A stretch of 64,000 bases of DNA from Zoogloeaceae bacterium (GTDB lineage: Bacteria > Pseudomonadota > Gammaproteobacteria > Burkholderiales > Rhodocyclaceae): NCBI GenBank assembly GCA_024235595.1, contig JACKMC010000003.1, positions 283,648-347,647 of the forward strand. The letters are read 5' to 3'. The notes below the pieces were generated by a model, which was not told the DNA's origin, made no database searches, and saw only the letters and a program-made list of their open reading frames with translations. This document shows, in pieces, positions 60,262 through 64,000 of the stretch. Each line of letters begins with the position of its first letter. The first letter of the stretch is position 1. Made by a program: the position numbers and the translations under genes.

Positions 60262-63156
60262 TCAAAACTCCTCCCAGTCATCCTCACCGAAGACCGTGCC
60301 CTTGCCCACTCGGACCTTGGGAAGCGGCGAGCGAACACCCCGCAGATTGCGCTCCCGCAGCGGTAGCGGCGCCACCTTGGACGTAGCCGGCACAGGCCTC
60401 AGGGGCGCCTCCAGACGTTGCCCGCCAGGCAGTTCCCGGTCGCCGATGTTGAACATCGACACCGACAGCACCAGGGCATGCGCCTGTCCCTCCAGGCTCT
60501 CGGCCGCGGCCGCGGCCTGCTCAACCAGCGCGGCGTTCTGCTGGGTCACTTCGTCCATCTGGCCGACCGCCTGCGCGACCTGCGCGATACCGAGACTTTG
60601 CTCACCGCTGGCCTCCGCGATACTGGATACGAAGCCTGACAGACGCTGGAAATTGGCCACCATCTCGCCCATGGTGAGACCGGCCCGGTCGACCAGCCCG
60701 GCGCCTCCCTCGACACGCTCGACAGAGTCCGCGATCAACTCCTTGATCTCCTTCGCGGCCTGCGCGCTGCGCTGCGCGAGGCTGCGTACCTCGGCCGCCA
60801 CGACTCCGAATCCGCGCCCCTGCTCGCCAGCCCGCGCAGCTTCCACGGCAGCATTGAGCGCAAGGATATTGGTCTGGAAGGCGATCGAATCGATGACGCC
60901 GATGATGTCCGAAATCTTGCGCGCGGCGGCCTGGATCTCACCCATGGTGGCGACCACGTGGCGCATCATCTCGCCGCCCCGCTGGGCCACCTCGTTCGAT
61001 TCGAGCGCCAGGGTGCGGGCTTCGAGCGCGTTATCGGCGTTGTTCTTCACCGCCGCGTTGATCTCCTCCATCGAGCTTGCGGTCTCTTCCAGCGAGCTCG
61101 CCTGCTGCTCGGTGCGGGCCGACAGATCAGCGTTGCCGGCAGCGATCTCCCGCGCCGCGAGGTCGATGGCATCGGCCCCCGCCTTGATGCTCAGCACCAG
61201 CTCTCGCAAGCGTTCGACGGAAGTGTTGGTGTCCTCGCGCAGATGCGCGAAGGTCCCCTTGTGATCCGAGGATATCTTCTCGGTCAGGTCACCGCGGGCG
61301 ACCGCGTTGAGTACGTTCGCGATATCCGACAGACCGCTGGAGACCGTGTCCATGAGCGCATTCATCCCTTCGGCGAGCTGCAGGAAGAAGCCTGATCGAC
61401 CGGCAAGCGCGAGCCGCTGGCCAAAGTCCCCGTTCGAGGCCGCCTCGACCAGCGCGGTGATTTCGCGCTCGGCAGCGGCTTCATCGGTACGGTCGCGCCA
61501 TACTCCGACCGAGCCGAGCCGATTGGCCGCGGCGTCAAAGATCGGGCTGGTGGTCAGCGCATACAGTCGTTCGCCGATCTCGATCTCCGAGCTTTCCGGC
61601 GCCGGAAGACGTGCAAGACGCTCGACGGCAGCCCGTGGATCGTCGTAGAACACGCCGATCGACGAGCCCACGAAGGTGGCCGCGGAGAAGTCGGGGATCC
61701 GCTTGCGGATCACCGCCTCGTCTCGCGCCAGGGTCGCCCGCAGGGCCTTGTTGGCGTAGATCACGACCCCATCGTTGTCGGCAATCCGCACGCAGGTGCT
61801 CACCGCGTCGAGCGCTTGCAGAATACGCGCGCCCTCATCCGCGACACGCCGCTGTTCGGCGGACTCGAAGCCCATGCGCACCTGCATTGACTCGAGGGAC
61901 TGCATCAGACGCCCAAGATCGTCGCCACGCGAAGTGTCGATATGGCTGTCGAAGCGCCACTCGGCGAGGGCGGCAAAGACCTCGCGAACCCGCCCCAGCG
62001 GATGGAGTATCCGCCGCGCCAGCACCAAGCTCATGACGATCGCAAAGAGCCCGGCCAGCAGCACGGAGGCGATCACCTCCGCCCTCACGGTCCGATACTG
62101 TGCCAGTGCTCCCGCATACTGGGCGTTGGCCTGCTCGATCTGGTGCTCCTGGAGCTGGCTGGCGGCGGCGAGGGTGTCGGCCATGGCCGGATTGATCATC
62201 GTCAGCAGGGTGCGATTCGCATCGTCGAACTCCGCGCCGGCAAGTGACAGCAGCGCCGGCCCGAAGCCGTTGTGACGCAGATCGTCGAGCATCTGCGCCA
62301 ATCGATCGCGCAGCATCCGGTGTTGCTGATCGAGCCCTGGCTGCCCCGACTCGAAGCGGTTCCAGTAGCCGTCGGCCTGCGCGAGCAAGCCGCGGGCACG
62401 CTCGATGTGGGTGGCCGTGCTGTGTTGATGCATCACGCTGAAGGGGTTGGCCGGATCGTGCTGCAGCGCGAGCATGACCTCCGCGCGCGCCTCCGAGATG
62501 CGCTTGACCAGTTCGGCGATCTCGACGGTCGGCTCGAAGCGCCTGGCGACGAAGGTTTCGAGCTGTCTGCTGGTGTCGGAGAGAGCCAGCAGCGCCACGC
62601 CGCCGATCAATACCATCAGCGCCACCAGCAGGCCCATGCTCAGGGCAAGCGCCCCGCGCACCCCGAGGTTGCGCAGACCGCGAAGCGCAGCCGCCGCGAG
62701 CCCGGAGCGCACCACCTGGCCCTCGCGAATGCTCAGCCCCTGCCCCTTGCCCTCGCGTATTCGCCGATATGCACGCTCCACCGCTGCGACCGTGTCGCGA
62801 TCCGCGCGCCGGCGCACTGACATGTAGCCGACCACGACACCGTTCTCGCACAGCGGCGATATATGCGCCTCGACCCAGTAGAAGTCGCCGTTCTTGCAGC
62901 GATTCTTGACGTGACCGACCCACGAACGGCCCGCCTTGAGGCTGCGCCACAGGTCCTCGAAGGCCTCCTGCGGCATGTCGGGATGGCGCACGATGTTATG
63001 CGCATGGCCGAGCAGTTCGCTCTCGCTGAAGCCGCTGATCTCGACGAAGTCGCGATTGGCATAGGTGATCACGCCCTTGAGATCGGTCTTGGAGACGATG
63101 CTCTGCGACTCGCCGACCTCGCGCTCCGTGCTGGTCACCGGCAGGTTGATCTTCAT
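60262..63156 (-). CDS. Chemoreceptor with Aer-type N-terminal PAS, 4HB, HAMP and a second PAS
   Basis: 964 residues from the ATG at 63156. Order: cytosolic Aer-like PAS (20-120, TDLKGVITYANRDFVEISGF, HNIVRHPDMPQEAF), TM1 (168-192), periplasmic four-helix domain (195-355), TM2 (361-384), HAMP, a second PAS (about 445-555, NDGVVIYANKALRATLARDE), another HAMP-like linker, signalling core (655-900, with VIDSIAFQTNILALNAAVEA) and C-terminal DDWEEF pentapeptide. The Aer type suggests energy or redox taxis; FAD-binding is inferred. Confidence 0.9.
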   Translation of the reverse strand: MKINLPVTSTEREVGESQSIVSKTDLKGVITYANRDFVEISGFSESELLGHAHNIVRHPDMPQEAFEDLWRSLKAGRSWVGHVKNRCKNGDFYWVEAHISPLCENGVVVGYMSVRRRADRDTVAAVERAYRRIREGKGQGLSIREGQVVRSGLAAAALRGLRNLGVRGALALSMGLLVALMVLIGGVALLALSDTSRQLETFVARRFEPTVEIAELVKRISEARAEVMLALQHDPANPFSVMHQHSTATHIERARGLLAQADGYWNRFESGQPGLDQQHRMLRDRLAQMLDDLRHNGFGPALLSLAGAEFDDANRTLLTMINPAMADTLAAASQLQEHQIEQANAQYAGALAQYRTVRAEVIASVLLAGLFAIVMSLVLARRILHPLGRVREVFAALAEWRFDSHIDTSRGDDLGRLMQSLESMQVRMGFESAEQRRVADEGARILQALDAVSTCVRIADNDGVVIYANKALRATLARDEAVIRKRIPDFSAATFVGSSIGVFYDDPRAAVERLARLPAPESSEIEIGERLYALTTSPIFDAAANRLGSVGVWRDRTDEAAAEREITALVEAASNGDFGQRLALAGRSGFFLQLAEGMNALMDTVSSGLSDIANVLNAVARGDLTEKISSDHKGTFAHLREDTNTSVERLRELVLSIKAGADAIDLAAREIAAGNADLSARTEQQASSLEETASSMEEINAAVKNNADNALEARTLALESNEVAQRGGEMMRHVVATMGEIQAAARKISDIIGVIDSIAFQTNILALNAAVEAARAGEQGRGFGVVAAEVRSLAQRSAQAAKEIKELIADSVERVEGGAGLVDRAGLTMGEMVANFQRLSGFVSSIAEASGEQSLGIAQVAQAVGQMDEVTQQNAALVEQAAAAAESLEGQAHALVLSVSMFNIGDRELPGGQRLEAPLRPVPATSKVAPLPLRERNLRGVRSPLPKVRVGKGTVFGEDDWEEF

Positions 63157-63202
63157 GAATGCTCCGGGGCTTGCCATGCCCGGTTGTTGTTCGTTCGGGC
63201 CT

Positions 63203-64000
63203 TCAAAACGCTTCCCACTGGCCATGGGCCGCCAGCCCGACGCCTGACGTGCGTTCAAGCTTCCCCAGGGCACCGGCACGGCGGCCAGAACCGGGCTCAT
63301 GGCGAGAGGCTGCCGCCGCGCGAGCCGGCCCGGCGGGCTGGACGGGCTTGGCGGTACCGCTTCCATAGCGCAGTTTGAGTCGCCGCAACTCCTCGACGGT
63401 TCTTTCCGACAGCTTAGAAAACTCCTGCAACAACAATGTGTTGGCAGCGCTGCGATCGCCACGCTCGAAACGTCGCACGACCTCGGCCGCAGTGCGATGA
63501 AAGTCGCTGTGACAACGGCGCAGGCTCGCATAGATCGGGTCGGCTCCGAGCGTGCCGCCCGCGCCATGCAACCAGCACCCAAGCGCGCACCGGTCATCGC
63601 GGCCGACGATCGCGGGATCGGGGCGTTCCGCCCTGCCGGCAAGGAAGCGGCCAAGCGTCTGCTTCCATTGCAGGTGGCTGTCGATCGCGGCGTCGAAATC
63701 GAGCCCATCGATGGGTTTGTCCAGGCCTTCATGGCCTGCGAGCCTGAAAGCCGACGCTCTGGCGCACAGCGCTTCCGACTGCTCGCGCAGCCGCTGCGCA
63801 GCCCCCGAGGACTGCTCGAGCAGGGTCTTGTTCCGCTGCATCGTGCAGTCCATCTCCCCCACCGCATGGGTAAGCTGCGCGATTCCGCTGCTCTGCTGTC
63901 GGCAAGCGTCGGCAATCCCGGAAAGCAGCCCCGAGAGTCGCTGGACGTCCGCCACGACCTCGTTCATCGTCATGCCGGTATCGTCGACCAGCTTGCAGCC
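63203..64000 (-). CDS. Chemoreceptor with CZB domain, C-terminal part (5' end outside window)
   Basis: 265 residues in the window; the frame runs on past the edge. The signalling-core end (GMTMNEVVADVQRLSGLLSG, then ADACRQQSSGIAQLTHAVGE) is followed by a chemoreceptor zinc-binding (CZB) domain with AIDSHLQWKQTLG, CALGCWLHGAG and HSDFHRTAAE, giving the His, Cys, His, His ligands. Ends in GQWEAF, a CheR-tethering pentapeptide. CZB domains sense zinc or hypochlorite-type oxidants. The next gene begins 46 bases downstream. Confidence 0.88.
   Translation of the reverse strand, partial: GCKLVDDTGMTMNEVVADVQRLSGLLSGIADACRQQSSGIAQLTHAVGEMDCTMQRNKTLLEQSSGAAQRLREQSEALCARASAFRLAGHEGLDKPIDGLDFDAAIDSHLQWKQTLGRFLAGRAERPDPAIVGRDDRCALGCWLHGAGGTLGADPIYASLRRCHSDFHRTAAEVVRRFERGDRSAANTLLLQEFSKLSERTVEELRRLKLRYGSGTAKPVQPAGPARAAAASRHEPGSGRRAGALGKLERTSGVGLAAHGQWEAF

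Noticed and set aside
63157..63915. 250-codon N-terminal extension of the double-PAS receptor
   Set aside because: It overlaps the CZB receptor in another frame; the ATG at 63156 begins a normal PAS receptor.
1..64000. Insertion sequences, prophage, integrons or CRISPR arrays
   Set aside because: No transposase, integrase or phage motif, no long inverted or direct terminal repeats and no regularly spaced repeats were seen.

Overview
The window is one contiguous, GC-rich (roughly 65%) stretch of a Gram-negative chromosome. It looks like a betaproteobacterium, most likely of the Azoarcus/Aromatoleum/Thauera group (Rhodocyclales). That placement is an inference from gene content: a three-component tungsten aldehyde oxidoreductase operon with its own tungstate transporter, LPS/lipid A genes, a BktB-like thiolase, a CheV/CheZ/CheD-type chemotaxis system, small families such as DUF3579, DUF2788 and DUF6394, and -10 boxes of TAGAAT/TACAAT type. 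No insertion sequence, prophage, integrase, CRISPR array, rRNA or complete tRNA was recognised. Coding density is high and composition looks even.

Layout. 1-5.5 kb (+): 3' part of aconitase acnA, a MOSC protein, an HDOD protein, a YchJ-type SEC-C protein, a small membrane protein translationally coupled to a potassium-channel/RCK protein. 5.5-13.9 kb: RNA-related and housekeeping genes (S4 protein, Ap4A phosphorylase, YkgJ-type cysteine cluster protein, UPF0149/SEC-C protein, TrmB-like methyltransferase, dusC, OmpA-family protein, rpmE, a membrane glycosyltransferase, orn). 13.9-19 kb: an M48 CAAX-type protease, a c-type cytochrome, rsgA, then an alpha-E/ATP-grasp pair. 19.2-28 kb (-): thiolase, CbiB-like protein, Nudix hydrolase, retropepsin-like protease, a YjfB-like small protein, yajQ, ppnP, DUF2788, argG, a cytochrome c'-like protein, argF and argD. 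28-36.5 kb: DUF3579, rpsT, murJ, a YbhB-like protein, then exbB-exbD-lpxK-Trm112-kdsB-adk-pfk, an envelope/LPS-centred minus-strand series. 36.5-39 kb (+): an intergenic region with DnaA-box-like sites, xseA, sodB.

39-47.1 kb is the most distinctive locus: eight codirectional minus-strand genes encode a four-cluster ferredoxin subunit, the tungsten aldehyde oxidoreductase, an FAD/NAD(H) subunit, a MoaD/ThiS-like protein ending in Gly-Gly, an uncharacterised 102-residue protein and the TupB-TupC-TupA tungstate ABC importer; moeA is divergent. This is a self-contained unit for tungstate uptake, cofactor synthesis and NAD-linked aldehyde/carboxylate redox chemistry. 47.1-49.7 kb: truC, transaldolase, a DUF3135-like protein.

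49.8-64 kb (-) is a chemotaxis region in three blocks: cheV-cheV-cheY-cheZ-cheA behind a sigma-28-like promoter; one chemoreceptor with a C-terminal cytosolic sensory domain behind a second sigma-28-like promoter; and a series (in transcription order) of a CZB-domain receptor (cut by the window edge), a double-PAS receptor, cheR, cheD, cheB and a STAS protein. Both terminal receptors end in a CheR-tethering type pentapeptide (xWExF). No cheW lies in the window.
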